The notes under the pieces were generated by a model. It was not told the DNA's origin, did not search any database, and was given only the letters and a program-made list of their open reading frames with translations. A stretch of 64,000 nt of DNA from Hymenobacter piscis. GTDB taxonomy: Bacteria; Bacteroidota; Bacteroidia; Cytophagales; Hymenobacteraceae. The position numbers and the translations under genes were made by a program. The stretch spans positions 108,550-172,549 of the forward strand of contig NZ_JAHHZN010000010.1 in NCBI RefSeq assembly GCF_018760735.1. Reading direction: 5' to 3'. Of this stretch, positions 1 to 8,906 are shown piece by piece; position 1 is the stretch's first letter, and the number at the start of each line of letters is the position of its first letter.

Positions 1-1
1 C

Positions 2-757
2 ATGAACCGCGGGGCCTTCGATTTCGTGACCAAGCCCGTGGATTTCCAGGACCTGGAGCTGACCATGGACAAAACGGCCCGCCACGTGCAGCAGCTCCGC
101 CAGACGCTGCGCGCCATCCAGGAAAACAACATCCTGCGCATGTACGTGGATGAAACGGTGCTCAACTTTGTGGGCCGGCCCGAGTTCAAGAACACGCTCA
201 TGGCCAGCGAAACGGTAGACGCCACGGTGGTCTTCATCGATATCTGCGGCTTCACGTCGCTCTCGGAGGTGCTGCCGCCCACCGATATCGTGACCATGCT
301 CAACCGCTACTTCGACCAGATGGTGAAGGAAATCATTGCCCAGGGCGGCTACATCGATAAGTTTATGGGCGACGCCATCATGGCCGTGTTCCGCGACGAC
401 TACCACCTCGACCGGGCCGTGGACGCGGCCCTGGCCGCCCGCGCCGCCGTGCAGGCCAACCACGACGTGCTGCCCGACGGCCGCCCCTACCAGCCCCAGG
501 TCAGCATCGGCATCAACACCGGCGAAATGGTGTCGGGCAATATCGGCTCGGCCTCCCTCAAACGCCTCGATTACACCGTCATCGGCGACAACGTGAACGT
601 AAGCCAGCGCCTGCAGGCCGCCGCCGAGCCCGGCCAGATCATCATCACCGAGGCCATCTACGAGCGCCTCCGGGAGTCGTTCCAGTGCCGCCCCCTGCAC
701 GAAGTCGTGCTCAAGAACAAGTCCGAACCCGTGATGATCTACGAGGTAGTCGCGTAG
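2..757 (+). CDS. Response regulator-linked class III adenylate cyclase (5' truncated)
   Basis: This is the C-terminal part of a class III nucleotide cyclase; the gene enters from the left edge, so the first Met here is probably internal. The first 25 or so residues (AFDFVTKPVD) look like the end of a response-regulator receiver domain, with the conserved Lys-Pro. A short helical linker follows, then the cyclase domain from about residue 70. Both metal-binding aspartates are visible (FIDICGFTSL and FMGDAIMAVF). The Lys of DKFMGD and the Asp of VIGDNVN fit adenine specificity, and the NVSQRL segment carries the transition-state Asn and Arg. It probably makes cAMP in response to a phosphorelay. 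It converges on a gene whose product ends in a cyclic-nucleotide-binding domain. Adenylate rather than guanylate cyclase is an inference from these residues. Confidence 0.88.
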   Translation: MNRGAFDFVTKPVDFQDLELTMDKTARHVQQLRQTLRAIQENNILRMYVDETVLNFVGRPEFKNTLMASETVDATVVFIDICGFTSLSEVLPPTDIVTMLNRYFDQMVKEIIAQGGYIDKFMGDAIMAVFRDDYHLDRAVDAALAARAAVQANHDVLPDGRPYQPQVSIGINTGEMVSGNIGSASLKRLDYTVIGDNVNVSQRLQAAAEPGQIIITEAIYERLRESFQCRPLHEVVLKNKSEPVMIYEVVA

Positions 758-763
758 CGGGAT

Positions 764-896
764 GTGAAATAGTGAGATAGTGAAATGGTGAGTTGATGTT
801 CGATAGACCTGATTGTGCTGGTTGCGCGGATTTCGCGGATTTCGCCAGCAGGTTTCCCGAACATCAACTCACCATTTCACTATCTCACTATTTCAC
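764..896. repeat. Perfect 39-bp inverted repeat between convergent genes
   Basis: Arms 764-802 and 858-896 are perfect reverse complements, with a 55-nt spacer. The arms are built from near-repeating words such as GTGAAATAGTGAGATAG. The right arm contains the stop codon (888-890) and last codons of the leftward gene, so the repeat is partly coding. It could act as a bidirectional terminator, but there is no U-tract. Confidence 0.85.
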
Positions 897-3593
897 CTCT
901 CCCGTTTCGTTCTGCCGGCGCAGGCGCTGGCAGAGCACGCGCAGGATGTTGCGGAGCACTTCGGGGCGCTCTTCCATCACGTCGTAGAAGTCTTCCTGGT
1001 CGAGGCGGAAGGCGCGGGTGGGCGTCTGGGCCACGGCGGCGGCGGAGCGGGGCTCGGCATCGAGCAGGGCCAGCTCCCCGAAAAAGTCGCCCGCCCGGAA
1101 GGTGGCCAGCTGGCGGGAGCCGGTGAAGATGCCCACTTCGCCCGCGTGCACGATGAACAGCGACGTACCCAAATCACCCTTGGCGAAAATCGACTCGCCG
1201 GCCCCGAATTCCACCTCCTGCATGATGGGCACGATGGCGCTGAGCACGTTGGCCGGCGTTTCGGCGAACAGGGCGGTTTGCTGGAGAACGGCCACCCGGT
1301 CGGCGGCGGAAACGTGGGCGGCGGCGGCGTGGTGCATAAGCAGGTGATGAGCCAGGGAAGGTTGGGGAACGAGAACGGCCTGGTAGGCAGTCGGGCGGGC
1401 GTCGGCCCAGCGGGCCAGCGCGGACCGGGCACTTTCCTGCACCAGCGGACTGCCCGAGGCCAGGTGGGGTTCCAGCCGGCTCATGCGGATATCGGCCGCC
1501 GGCCACTGGTCCAGGGCCCGGCTCACGGTCCAGTCGGAGAAGCCGGCCTCTCCCCGCTCCAGAATGGTGGCCAGCAAGGGCGCGGGCGCCGGGGCGGCGG
1601 GCAGCAGCCGGTCGAAGCGGGCGGCTTTGGCGGCGGCGGCCCCCACTTCGAGCAGGGTTTGCAGGCCCTGGTAAGTGGGCCGGTCGATGAGGTTGTCGAG
1701 GATTTCGAGGGCGTTGGCCTGCCGCTCCCGGGCCGCGTGGGCCACGTGGCGCTGGGCATCCAGGATGGGGCGGGGCGGATACAGCAGCAGCAGCAGCCCG
1801 AACAACCGGCGTTGCACCCGCTGCAGCTCGTAGCTCAGAGCCGCATCCAGGGCGGGCAGCGTATTCCGGGCGCGGCCGTGCAGCAGCTCCCGGGCCAGCA
1901 GCAGCTCCTGCTGCACCAGCTCCCGCAGCTCCGGGGTCTCGGCCGGGTCGGGGGCCCGGTGGCGCAGGGCGCGCAGGGCGGCTTCCCGTTTGGTCAGGTC
2001 GGGCTGCCGGGCCAGCTCCAACAGGGCGCGCCGGCTGGCGGCCTGGGGCAGGGAGCCGCAGAGGGTCGCCACCCGCCGCACCACGGCCGGGTTGGCATGG
2101 GTACGCAGCGTTTCGATGAGCACGGGCAGGGCCGCCGCGCCCAGGTCGCGCAGCTGCTCCGTGGCCGCGGCCCGGGTGGTTTTGTCGGCCAGGGCCTCCA
2201 CCAGGGCCTGCACGTCGGCCTCGGTTACCGCAGCGGCAGCCCGGCCCGTACTAACCCCGGCGGCCGCGGCTGGCGTTTCCGCCGGAGCGGCCGGTTCGGG
2301 GCCACCGAAGCGCGGGCTCACGGCGTGGTGCAGCTCGCTGAGGTAGTGCTGGTAGGTGCGGTAGAGCAGTCCGCCGGCCACCACCAGCAGCCCCGCCATC
2401 CAGCTCACCGTGAATCCCAGACTGGCCGCCGGCGTCAGCCAGAGCAGCAGCCCGGCCAGGCCCATGCCCAGGGGCTCATATAGGCCCTTGACCAGGGTAT
2501 GGGCCTGCAGGCGCTCCTCGGCGGGCAGGGGCTGAAACAGAACCAGAAACACGGGGTCGAAGAAGGCGCGGCGCAGCACTTCCTGCACCAGAAACAGCCC
2601 GCAGACGTAGAGCATGAGCCCGCCCGGTCCCGTGGCCCCGCCCAGCCCGAAAAACCCGAGGCCGGACAGCAACACCAGGGGCAGGGCCAGCAGCACCGGC
2701 CGCACGCCCAGCCGGTCGAGGGCCTTGCCCGTCACCACCAGCTTCATGAGCATGGCCAGCAGGTAGGTGAGCGTGAGCACGGTGCCCACGTAGCGCATCA
2801 CCAGGGCCTGGTCGTGGAACCGCTCCTTCACGTTGATGAAGAAGGCGTACTCGATGCCGGTGGTCACGGCCGCCACTACCAGCAGGCTCAGGCACATGGT
2901 GAGCACCAGCCGGCTGCTGCCCAGCCACCGTTGCAGCGGGGCCGCCACGGCCTGCTGACGCGCGGCCCGGGCGGCCGAGCGCACTTCCACCGCGTGCTCG
3001 CGGCCGGTGGCGCGCAGCACCAGCAGCGCCCCCACGTAAGCCCCAAAGGCCAGCAGCAGCAGCCACAGCAGCTCCGCGTGGTGATGCACCAGCACGGCCA
3101 GCACCGCGCCCAGGGCCTTGGCGGGCATGTCGCCGGAGCTGATGACGCTGAACAGACGGCGGCCCTGGCGCACATCGAACACCACCGCCGACACGCCCCA
3201 GAACTCCAGGTTGGTGAGCAGGTAAATCACCCGGTAACCCGTCATGATGGCCACCGCCGCCCCTACCGACTGGCCCAGGGCCACCAGTACGCCAATCACG
3301 AGCATGAGCACCACCACGGCCCCCAGCACCCGCACGGCCACGGTCTGCAACCCCAGGCGGTGCTCGAAGTGGGCGTACGCCTGGCCGGCGGCCATCATGG
3401 CCAGGGCCGCCGCCCCGTAGGCCAGGGGCAGGCTGGTTTCGGGGTGGTTTTCGAGCAGAATCACGTTGGCCGCCACGTACACCAGAATGGTGCCGATGCC
3501 GAGCAGGAAATTGTGCAGAAAGAACAGTCCCACCGTGCGGCCTTCCTCCGGCCGGATCCCCAGTAATTGCTGCCAACGGGCGAGTAAGGTCAT
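888..3593 (-). CDS. MFS/Npt-like transporter with HEAT-like region and C-terminal cNMP-binding domain
   Basis: A 901-residue membrane protein. Residues 1-430 hold about twelve hydrophobic segments with an MFS or ATP/ADP-exchanger-like pattern. Residues 470-740 are alpha-helical, Ala/Leu-rich and HEAT-like. Residues 760-890 form a cyclic-nucleotide-binding domain whose phosphate-binding cassette reads FGELALLDAEPRSAA, with the conserved Glu and Arg that contact the cyclic phosphate and ribose. The family (Npt1/Npt2-like or MFS-HEAT-CNMP proteins) is known by architecture, but the substrate is uncertain. Ligand binding in the C-terminal domain probably controls the transporter. The adjacent, convergent adenylate cyclase suggests cAMP as the ligand, which is inference. 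The stop codon lies inside an inverted-repeat arm. Confidence 0.82.
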   Translation of the reverse strand: MTLLARWQQLLGIRPEEGRTVGLFFLHNFLLGIGTILVYVAANVILLENHPETSLPLAYGAAALAMMAAGQAYAHFEHRLGLQTVAVRVLGAVVVLMLVIGVLVALGQSVGAAVAIMTGYRVIYLLTNLEFWGVSAVVFDVRQGRRLFSVISSGDMPAKALGAVLAVLVHHHAELLWLLLLAFGAYVGALLVLRATGREHAVEVRSAARAARQQAVAAPLQRWLGSSRLVLTMCLSLLVVAAVTTGIEYAFFINVKERFHDQALVMRYVGTVLTLTYLLAMLMKLVVTGKALDRLGVRPVLLALPLVLLSGLGFFGLGGATGPGGLMLYVCGLFLVQEVLRRAFFDPVFLVLFQPLPAEERLQAHTLVKGLYEPLGMGLAGLLLWLTPAASLGFTVSWMAGLLVVAGGLLYRTYQHYLSELHHAVSPRFGGPEPAAPAETPAAAAGVSTGRAAAAVTEADVQALVEALADKTTRAAATEQLRDLGAAALPVLIETLRTHANPAVVRRVATLCGSLPQAASRRALLELARQPDLTKREAALRALRHRAPDPAETPELRELVQQELLLARELLHGRARNTLPALDAALSYELQRVQRRLFGLLLLLYPPRPILDAQRHVAHAARERQANALEILDNLIDRPTYQGLQTLLEVGAAAAKAARFDRLLPAAPAPAPLLATILERGEAGFSDWTVSRALDQWPAADIRMSRLEPHLASGSPLVQESARSALARWADARPTAYQAVLVPQPSLAHHLLMHHAAAAHVSAADRVAVLQQTALFAETPANVLSAIVPIMQEVEFGAGESIFAKGDLGTSLFIVHAGEVGIFTGSRQLATFRAGDFFGELALLDAEPRSAAAVAQTPTRAFRLDQEDFYDVMEERPEVLRNILRVLCQRLRRQNETGEVK

Positions 3594-3795
3594 GTTGTTA
3601 CGCTAGGAGCTGCTCGCTATTCGCTGCTGCTGGTGGGCGGCAAGTTACAGATTGCAGCAGGCAAACCCCAAGGCCCGCCCCAGCGAAAACCCGGGGGCGC
3701 CCACTACTCAAACCAACCACTTACCTTTCCGCTCCCCAATTCCCCCCGGACCCGGGCAGTCAGCAGCTGCCCGCCAACAGCCCTCAGCCAACGCA

Positions 3796-4398
3796 ATGGA
3801 TTGCCTTCGCGCCGAAACCTACGTGCTCGACCAGCTCCGGCGGCACCTCTCGCCCACCCTGTTCTACCACGGCCTGGACCACACCCTCGACGTGACGGAG
3901 CAGGCCCTCTCGCTGGCGGCGGCCGAGGGCATTACCGATCCGGAAACCCGGCAGCTGCTGCGCACGGCCGCGCTCTACCACGATGCGGGTTTCCTGACCA
4001 CCTACCAGGGCCACGAGGCGGCCAGCTGCGCCCTGGCCCGGCGGGTACTGCCCGACTTCGGCTACGCCCCGGACCAGATCGGGCTCATCTGCCAGCTCAT
4101 CATGGCCACCCAAATGCCCCAGAATCCCGGCGACTCTGCCCTGGCCCGCATCCTCTGCGACGCCGACCTGGACTACCTCGGCCGCCCCGCCGACTTCTGG
4201 CCCGTCAGCCAGCGCCTGTTTGAGGAGCTGACCCTGCGCCACCTGATGCCCGACGAAACTGCCTGGCTGAAGCTACAAGTACGCTTTCTGAGCACCCACC
4301 GCTACTGGACGCCCACCGCCACCGCCCGCCGCGAAGCCGAAAAGCAGGCCCGCCTGGCAGAGGTGCAGGAAAAATTGGCGAATGGGGTGAGGAGGTGA
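3796..4398 (+). CDS. HD-domain metal-dependent phosphohydrolase
   Basis: A 200-residue soluble protein with the HD signature. The first metal-binding His lies in HGLDHT, the HD pair in ALYHDAG, a further His in YQGHEAAS, and the last Asp in ILCDADLDYLG. Such proteins hydrolyse nucleotide or other phosphate esters; the substrate cannot be read from the sequence. The open frame extends upstream to 3652, but the first ATG that gives a clean HD-domain N-terminus is at 3796, so I chose that. The last codons (GVRR, then TGA) are made of the GTGAGGAGGTGAGG words that begin the downstream inverted repeat. Confidence 0.82.
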   Translation: MDCLRAETYVLDQLRRHLSPTLFYHGLDHTLDVTEQALSLAAAEGITDPETRQLLRTAALYHDAGFLTTYQGHEAASCALARRVLPDFGYAPDQIGLICQLIMATQMPQNPGDSALARILCDADLDYLGRPADFWPVSQRLFEELTLRHLMPDETAWLKLQVRFLSTHRYWTPTATARREAEKQARLAEVQEKLANGVRR

Positions 4399-4417
4399 GG
4401 AGGTGATGAAGTGAAAA

Positions 4418-4527
4418 GGAACGTCATCCTGAGCGGAGCGAAGAATCCTGTCGCGTTGCAACGAGTCGTTGGTACGATGGTCGTTCACGCGTGATAAGCT
4501 CCTTCGCTCCGCTCAGGATGACGTTCC
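4418..4527. repeat. 26-bp inverted repeat with GTCATCCTGAGC core
   Basis: Arms 4418-4443 and 4502-4527 are perfect reverse complements, enclosing about 58 nt. Each carries the core GTCATCCTGAGCGGAGCGAAG that recurs at 5651, 33103 and 57316. Outside the arms, GAGGTG words at 4388-4410 face CACCTC/CACCCC words at 4530-4612, so the whole 4388-4612 interval is a loose larger palindrome between two convergent genes. Confidence 0.85.
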
Positions 4528-4610
4528 CTTTTACCTCCTCACCTCCTCACCTCCTCACCCCATCACCTCCTCACCCCATTACCCCATTACCTCCTCACCC
4601 CATCACCCCC

Positions 4611-5537
4611 TCACCGCCGCGTGCCGGGGATGCGGAATTGCAGGCCCAGGCTCGGGATAAAGGTCAGGCCGCTGAGTTTGGCGGTGCGGTTGTTGAGCAG
4701 CGCAAACTCGCCGTAGTTCTGGTAGTACACCGAGAGGGCCGGAATCACGTAGGCGTAGCGGTAGCCCAGCTTGGCGTTGAAAAAGGCCCCGAAGGAGCTG
4801 AAGTTGCGGCGCGTGGTGGGCAGCGCCGGCACCCGGCTGCCGGGCCCGTTGTAAAGCTCGCCCGGCGTAATGCCGTAGCGCAGAAACGTGTGGGCGTACA
4901 CCAGCCCGTAGGAAATAGCCCCGATTTCCTCCTCCGCCCCCAACGACTGGCTGAACACCAGTGGCACCAGCAGGTCGTGGCGGCTGGCCCGGAAGTCGAG
5001 CAGGGTGTTGATGTCGCTGATGAAGGGAATGTCGGGCAGTTTGGAGCGCTGGGTGGCGTACTGCAGCCCGATGCTGCCGTACGTGGCCCCGGCCTGGCGG
5101 CTGCCCGGGTTTTCGGGCGTGCCGGTGGGCCCCAGGAACTGGTACATGGCATCGAAGACGTGGGAGCCGAAGGCGTACTTGTAGCCCACGTCAAAGCGCT
5201 CCACCACCCCGTAGCGCACGTACAGGTCCGACGACGGCCGCACCGGGTCCAGGGCGTAGGCAATGGCGGCCACCTGCAGGTTTTCCACCGTCTGGTTGTA
5301 GCCCACCGTATCCTTGCCGGCCAGGTTCTCGGCGGCCGATTTGAGGGTGGCCCCGGCCTTGCCGATGGTTTCGGTGGGCAGGTTGAAGGCCAGGTTGCCG
5401 CCCACCCGGAACTCGCCCCGGGGCGTTACTTTGCCCGTGCTCACAATAGCCCGCGGGGCGGTGCAGGAAGCCGAAAACAGCAGCGCCGCGCCACCTGTCA
5501 GCGCCAGCCCCTTGCGAAGTGAGAAAAAGATAGTCAT
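4611..5537 (-). CDS. Predicted outer-membrane lipoprotein, beta-rich
   Basis: A 308-residue protein of unknown function. Translation probably starts at the ATG of MTIFFSLRKG; an upstream in-frame Met is only translated repeat sequence. A short basic segment and a hydrophobic stretch lead to a lipobox-like LLFSASC, so Cys27 or so is likely lipidated. The mature part is rich in alternating aromatic and polar residues (YVRYGVVERFDVGYKYAFG, ALSVYYQNYGEFAL) and ends in LQFRIPGTRR, as expected for an outer-membrane beta-barrel. It may be a small porin-like or surface lipoprotein. It lies between two members of the GTCATCCTGAGC repeat family. Confidence 0.75.
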   Translation of the reverse strand: MTIFFSLRKGLALTGGAALLFSASCTAPRAIVSTGKVTPRGEFRVGGNLAFNLPTETIGKAGATLKSAAENLAGKDTVGYNQTVENLQVAAIAYALDPVRPSSDLYVRYGVVERFDVGYKYAFGSHVFDAMYQFLGPTGTPENPGSRQAGATYGSIGLQYATQRSKLPDIPFISDINTLLDFRASRHDLLVPLVFSQSLGAEEEIGAISYGLVYAHTFLRYGITPGELYNGPGSRVPALPTTRRNFSSFGAFFNAKLGYRYAYVIPALSVYYQNYGEFALLNNRTAKLSGLTFIPSLGLQFRIPGTRR

Positions 5538-5642
5538 GCAGCTCAGGCAGAAAAAAAGGAAAGAAATCAGACGGCCGGCCGAAAGGCCAAAACCGGGCCG
5601 AAAGTAGCCTTTTCGCCCGACAGCTAAAGAGCTGCCCTCAAA

Positions 5643-5685
5643 ACCAGAACGGTCATCCTGAGCGGAGCGAAGCATGACCGTTCTG
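5643..5685. repeat. Short member of the GTCATCCTGAGC palindrome family
   Basis: Perfect 13-bp arms (5643-5655 and 5673-5685) enclose one copy of the GTCATCCTGAGCGGAGCGAAG core at 5651-5671. It lies between two co-directional leftward genes, downstream of the desaturase. Confidence 0.75.
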
Positions 5686-5705
5686 GTGTATCTGAAAATT
5701 CTACC

Positions 5706-6824
5706 CTACGCCGCCACCCGGGGACGCGCCGCGTGGGCTTCGGCGTAGGCCTCGGCGCCCAACCGGCGCAGCATCCGCTGGTGCGATTTGAGCGCCCCGA
5801 GGAAGGTTTCGTTTTCCAGGTAGGGCACCCCGAATTCGTGAGCCGTTTCGCGCAGGATGTTGGCCAGGGCGGGGTAGTGAATGTGGCAGACCTTGGGAAA
5901 CAGGTGGTGCTCAATCTGCCGGTTGAGGCCCCCGCACAGGAAGCTGGCCAGGCGGCTGTTGGGCGAGAAGTTGGCCGTGGTGCGCATCTGGTGCACGGCC
6001 CAGGCTTCCTGCATGTCGCCCTGCTCGTTGGGCAGCGGAAAAGCCGTGCCCTCCACCACGTGGGCCAGCTGAAACACGAGGCCCAGCACCAGCCCTTCCA
6101 CGAAGTGCATGCCCACAAACCCGATAATGAACTGCCACCACGTGATATCGAGCACCACCAGCGGCAGCACAATGAACAGCACGTAGTAGATAGCCTTGTA
6201 GAAGAACAGGTTGAAATACTCCCGCCGCGGGTGGTTGGCCACCTGCTGCCCGATTTTGGGCTGGAAAAACTTCACGTAGTCCTTGCGCAGCACCCAGGAG
6301 AGGGAAGCCAGCCCGTACACCGGAAACGCGTACCAGTGCTGAAACTGCTGAATCCAGCGCACCGGCTCCTGCTCATCGAGCCGGATCAGGCCAGGGGCCA
6401 CTTCAATATCCTCGTCGTGGCCGGCAATGTTGGTGTAGGTGTGGTGCACCACGTTGTGGGTGATGTTCCAGACGTAAGGGCTGGCCCCGATCAGGTTAAA
6501 CACCAGGCCGAGGCCCTTGTTGACGTGCTTGTTGGCCGAAAACGAGCCGTGCATGGCGTCGTGGCACACGTTGAAGCCTATAAAGGCACAAATGGCCCCC
6601 AGCACCGCCGCCAGCCCGGCCATCACGGGCACGCTGAACTGGTTCGACATAATCAGGCCGTAGGTGACCACGAAAGCCGTCAGGAAGAAAATGGTTTTGG
6701 CCCACATGGCCCCGTTGGCGTGGCGCGAGAGGTTGCGCTCCTTGAAATAGGCGTCGGCCCGCTCCCGCACCGTGGCGAAAAACGTGGACCGCTGGACGTT
6801 GGTAAATTTCAAGGGTTTGCTCAT
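5706..6824 (-). CDS. Membrane fatty-acid (acyl-CoA/acyl-lipid) desaturase
   Basis: A 372-residue integral membrane di-iron desaturase. The three histidine boxes are all present: HDAMHG near residue 90, HHTYTN near 125 and QIEHHLFP near 305. Paired hydrophobic segments lie before and between them. The QxxHH form of the third box is typical of the front-end or linoleoyl-CoA desaturase-like group found widely in Bacteroidota. It introduces double bonds into fatty acyl chains and so adjusts membrane fluidity; the exact position of the double bond cannot be told. The gene is divergent from the xanthine dehydrogenase operon, across a 450-nt gap. Confidence 0.9.
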   Translation of the reverse strand: MSKPLKFTNVQRSTFFATVRERADAYFKERNLSRHANGAMWAKTIFFLTAFVVTYGLIMSNQFSVPVMAGLAAVLGAICAFIGFNVCHDAMHGSFSANKHVNKGLGLVFNLIGASPYVWNITHNVVHHTYTNIAGHDEDIEVAPGLIRLDEQEPVRWIQQFQHWYAFPVYGLASLSWVLRKDYVKFFQPKIGQQVANHPRREYFNLFFYKAIYYVLFIVLPLVVLDITWWQFIIGFVGMHFVEGLVLGLVFQLAHVVEGTAFPLPNEQGDMQEAWAVHQMRTTANFSPNSRLASFLCGGLNRQIEHHLFPKVCHIHYPALANILRETAHEFGVPYLENETFLGALKSHQRMLRRLGAEAYAEAHAARPRVAA

Positions 6825-7277
6825 AGGGGGGAGAGTAGCATTGGGGGGGGTGCCGCGTAAACCGCGCCTCCACCGGTGTTATCGTCGATTTCGCCGGCCG
6901 GCGGCTCTTCCGCGCCAAGATACGGCTTTGCTGACCGGGTTTTACCAAGCCTCATCGTGCGCCCTTAACCGGCCGGGGGTGGGTTTCGTTCGATGGCCGC
7001 GGCCGGGCGGGCGGCCGGGCGGGCCGAATCTGGCTCCCGGCTTTGCCGCTGCGGCTCCTTAACTCCTGGACGGCCACTCCACTGGCGGACACCAGGGCGG
7101 GGACGAGGGCAGAAGCTTTTTTTTTGGCGGGCCCACCCGCGCCCGACGGGCTACGGGCGGCGGTTGTCTGTACAGGCGGAACCGCCACAACCACCGCCCG
7201 CAGGTTACCGGATTGTTACGCCCGGCCCGGAAAATCCCGTAACTTCCCTGTTCGTTTCCGGCCCAAACGCCCCGCTC
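6825..7277. other. Divergent intergenic region, 453 nt, no gene seen
   Basis: Very GC-rich spacer between the desaturase start and xdhA. It contains CGGGCGGGC-type runs near 7000-7030 and an isolated T9 run near 7116-7126. I see no convincing ORF, RNA gene or repeat. It should hold both divergent promoters, but no exact TAnnTTTG box is apparent; the closest leftward candidate reads TATCTTGG near 6908-6915. Confidence 0.6.
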
Positions 7278-8750
7278 ATGCTCCAGTTTTACCTCAACGA
7301 CCAGCTCATCCGCACCGACCAGCCCGCTGGCAGCACCCTGCTCGATTTCGTGCGCTACCACCAGCACCTGAAAGGCACCAAAATCGGCTGCCGGGAGGGC
7401 GACTGCGGGGCCTGCACCGTGCTGGTGGGCGAGCTGCCGGCCGCCGGGGACGCTGTAGTGCAGTACCAGTCGATGACCTCCTGCCTGACTCCGCTGGGCA
7501 ACGCCCACGGCAAGCACGTCGTCACGGTGGAGGGCATCAACGCGGCCCGGGGCACGCTCACGCCGGTGCAGCAGGCCATTGTGCAGGAAAACGGCTCCCA
7601 GTGCGGGTTCTGCACGGTGGGCTTCGTGATGAGCCTCACGGGCCACGCCCTGAGCGCCCGCCCCAGCACCCCCGATTCGGTGCGGGCCTCCATCGATGGT
7701 AACATCTGCCGCTGCACCGGCTACAAGAGCCTGGAGCGCGCCGCCGCCCACCTGCACGGGCAGCTCAGCGCCCGCCCCGCCACCGAGGCCGTCCGCTGGC
7801 TGGCCGATCAGCAGTTCGTGCCCGCCTACTTCGCCGCCATGCCCGCCCGCCTGCAAGCCCTGCGCGACGCGGCCGCGGCCGCCGCTACCGGCGGCTCCGA
7901 AGCCCCCACCCCGCCCGCCATGCCCGCCCTTAACCCGCTCGATGCCCCGGCCGCCGCCCGCGCCCGCATCCTGGGCGGCGGCACCGATTTGCTGGTTCAA
8001 CAGCCCGAGCGCGTGCGGGCCACGCCCGTCGAGCTGGTGTTCGACCAAACCCACCTGCGCGGCATTCGGCGCGAGGGCGACGTTATCCGGCTGGGGGCGG
8101 CCACCACGGCCCAGCAGCTGCTGGAATCGGACGTGATGCTGGCGGTGCTGCCGGCGCTGCCGCGGTTTCTGAAGCTGGTCAGCAGCACGCCCATCCGCCA
8201 GATGGGCACCGTGGCCGGCAACTTCATCAACGCCTCCCCCATCGGCGACCTGACCATCCTATTCCTGGCCCTGGGGGCCGAAATCGAGCTGGCAGACGCC
8301 GCCGGCCAGCGCCGCACCCTGCCCCTGGCCGACCTCTACCTCGGCTACAAGCAACTGGCCAAAACCGCCGACGAGCAGGTGACCGAAATCCGCTTCCCGG
8401 CCCCCGCCGCCGATTCCGATTATTTCAACTTCGAGAAGGTATCCAAGCGCACCCACCTCGATATTGCCAGCGTGAACACCGCCGCCTGGCTGCGTCTGGA
8501 AGATGGGGTGGTGCAGGCCGCCCGCCTCTCGGCCGGGGGCGTGGGGCCCGTACCGATGTTGCTGCCCAAAGCCGCCGCCGCCCTGGTAGGCCAGCCCCTG
8601 ACCCAGCAAACCCTGCGCCGCGCCCAGGAAGCGGCCCAGCAGGAAATCAGCCCCATCAGCGACGTGCGCGGCACTGCGCAGTACAAGCGTCTGCTGCTGC
8701 GCCAGCTGCTGGAAGCTCACCTGCTGGAACTACGCCTGCTCACCGATTGA
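7278..8750 (+). CDS. xdhA: Xanthine dehydrogenase small subunit (2Fe-2S / FAD)
   Basis: A 490-residue electron-transfer subunit of a molybdenum hydroxylase. Residues 1-90 form the plant-type [2Fe-2S] domain (CREGDCGAC plus a later Cys). Residues 95-170 form the second [2Fe-2S] domain (CGFC and CRCTGY). The FAD-binding domain begins near residue 230 (ILGGGTDLLVQ, MGTVAGNFINASPIGD), with the CO-dehydrogenase flavoprotein C-terminal domain after it. It passes electrons from xanthine or hypoxanthine, oxidised in the large subunit, to NAD+. The ATG at 7278 starts directly at the ferredoxin-like fold. It is followed after 156 nt by the molybdopterin subunit. The split small/large arrangement is the usual bacterial XdhAB form. 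Confidence 0.93.
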   Translation: MLQFYLNDQLIRTDQPAGSTLLDFVRYHQHLKGTKIGCREGDCGACTVLVGELPAAGDAVVQYQSMTSCLTPLGNAHGKHVVTVEGINAARGTLTPVQQAIVQENGSQCGFCTVGFVMSLTGHALSARPSTPDSVRASIDGNICRCTGYKSLERAAAHLHGQLSARPATEAVRWLADQQFVPAYFAAMPARLQALRDAAAAAATGGSEAPTPPAMPALNPLDAPAAARARILGGGTDLLVQQPERVRATPVELVFDQTHLRGIRREGDVIRLGAATTAQQLLESDVMLAVLPALPRFLKLVSSTPIRQMGTVAGNFINASPIGDLTILFLALGAEIELADAAGQRRTLPLADLYLGYKQLAKTADEQVTEIRFPAPAADSDYFNFEKVSKRTHLDIASVNTAAWLRLEDGVVQAARLSAGGVGPVPMLLPKAAAALVGQPLTQQTLRRAQEAAQQEISPISDVRGTAQYKRLLLRQLLEAHLLELRLLTD

Positions 8751-8758
8751 ACGGCTGT

Positions 8759-8853
8759 AGAGACGCGCCCCTTCGCGTCGCGTCGTTGAACGGCCGCAAC
8801 TGCCCCGGCTAAAACAACCTCAGTAACAACGAGACGCGAAGGGCCGCTTCTCT
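8759..8853. repeat. AGAGACGCG-type imperfect inverted repeat
   Basis: Arms about 8759-8788 and 8827-8853 are imperfect reverse complements built on AGAGACGCGnCCCTTCGCGTC. The same family occurs at 14429-14538, and a fragment lies near 17113. It sits between xdhA and xdhB, which are co-transcribed in orientation, so a strong terminator here would be odd. Confidence 0.7.
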
Positions 8854-8906
8854 GCCGCCACCCGGTCGCTTCCCTCATTCGCTCATTCACTCAGTCACTT
8901 TCCCCC

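Noticed and set aside
7116..7126. T9 run as a terminator tail
   Set aside because: No stable hairpin directly precedes it on either strand, and both flanking genes point away from the gap.
8759..8853. Possible tRNA or small RNA gene between xdhA and xdhB
   Set aside because: It folds as a single imperfect hairpin from an inverted repeat; there is no cloverleaf, T-loop or CCA end.
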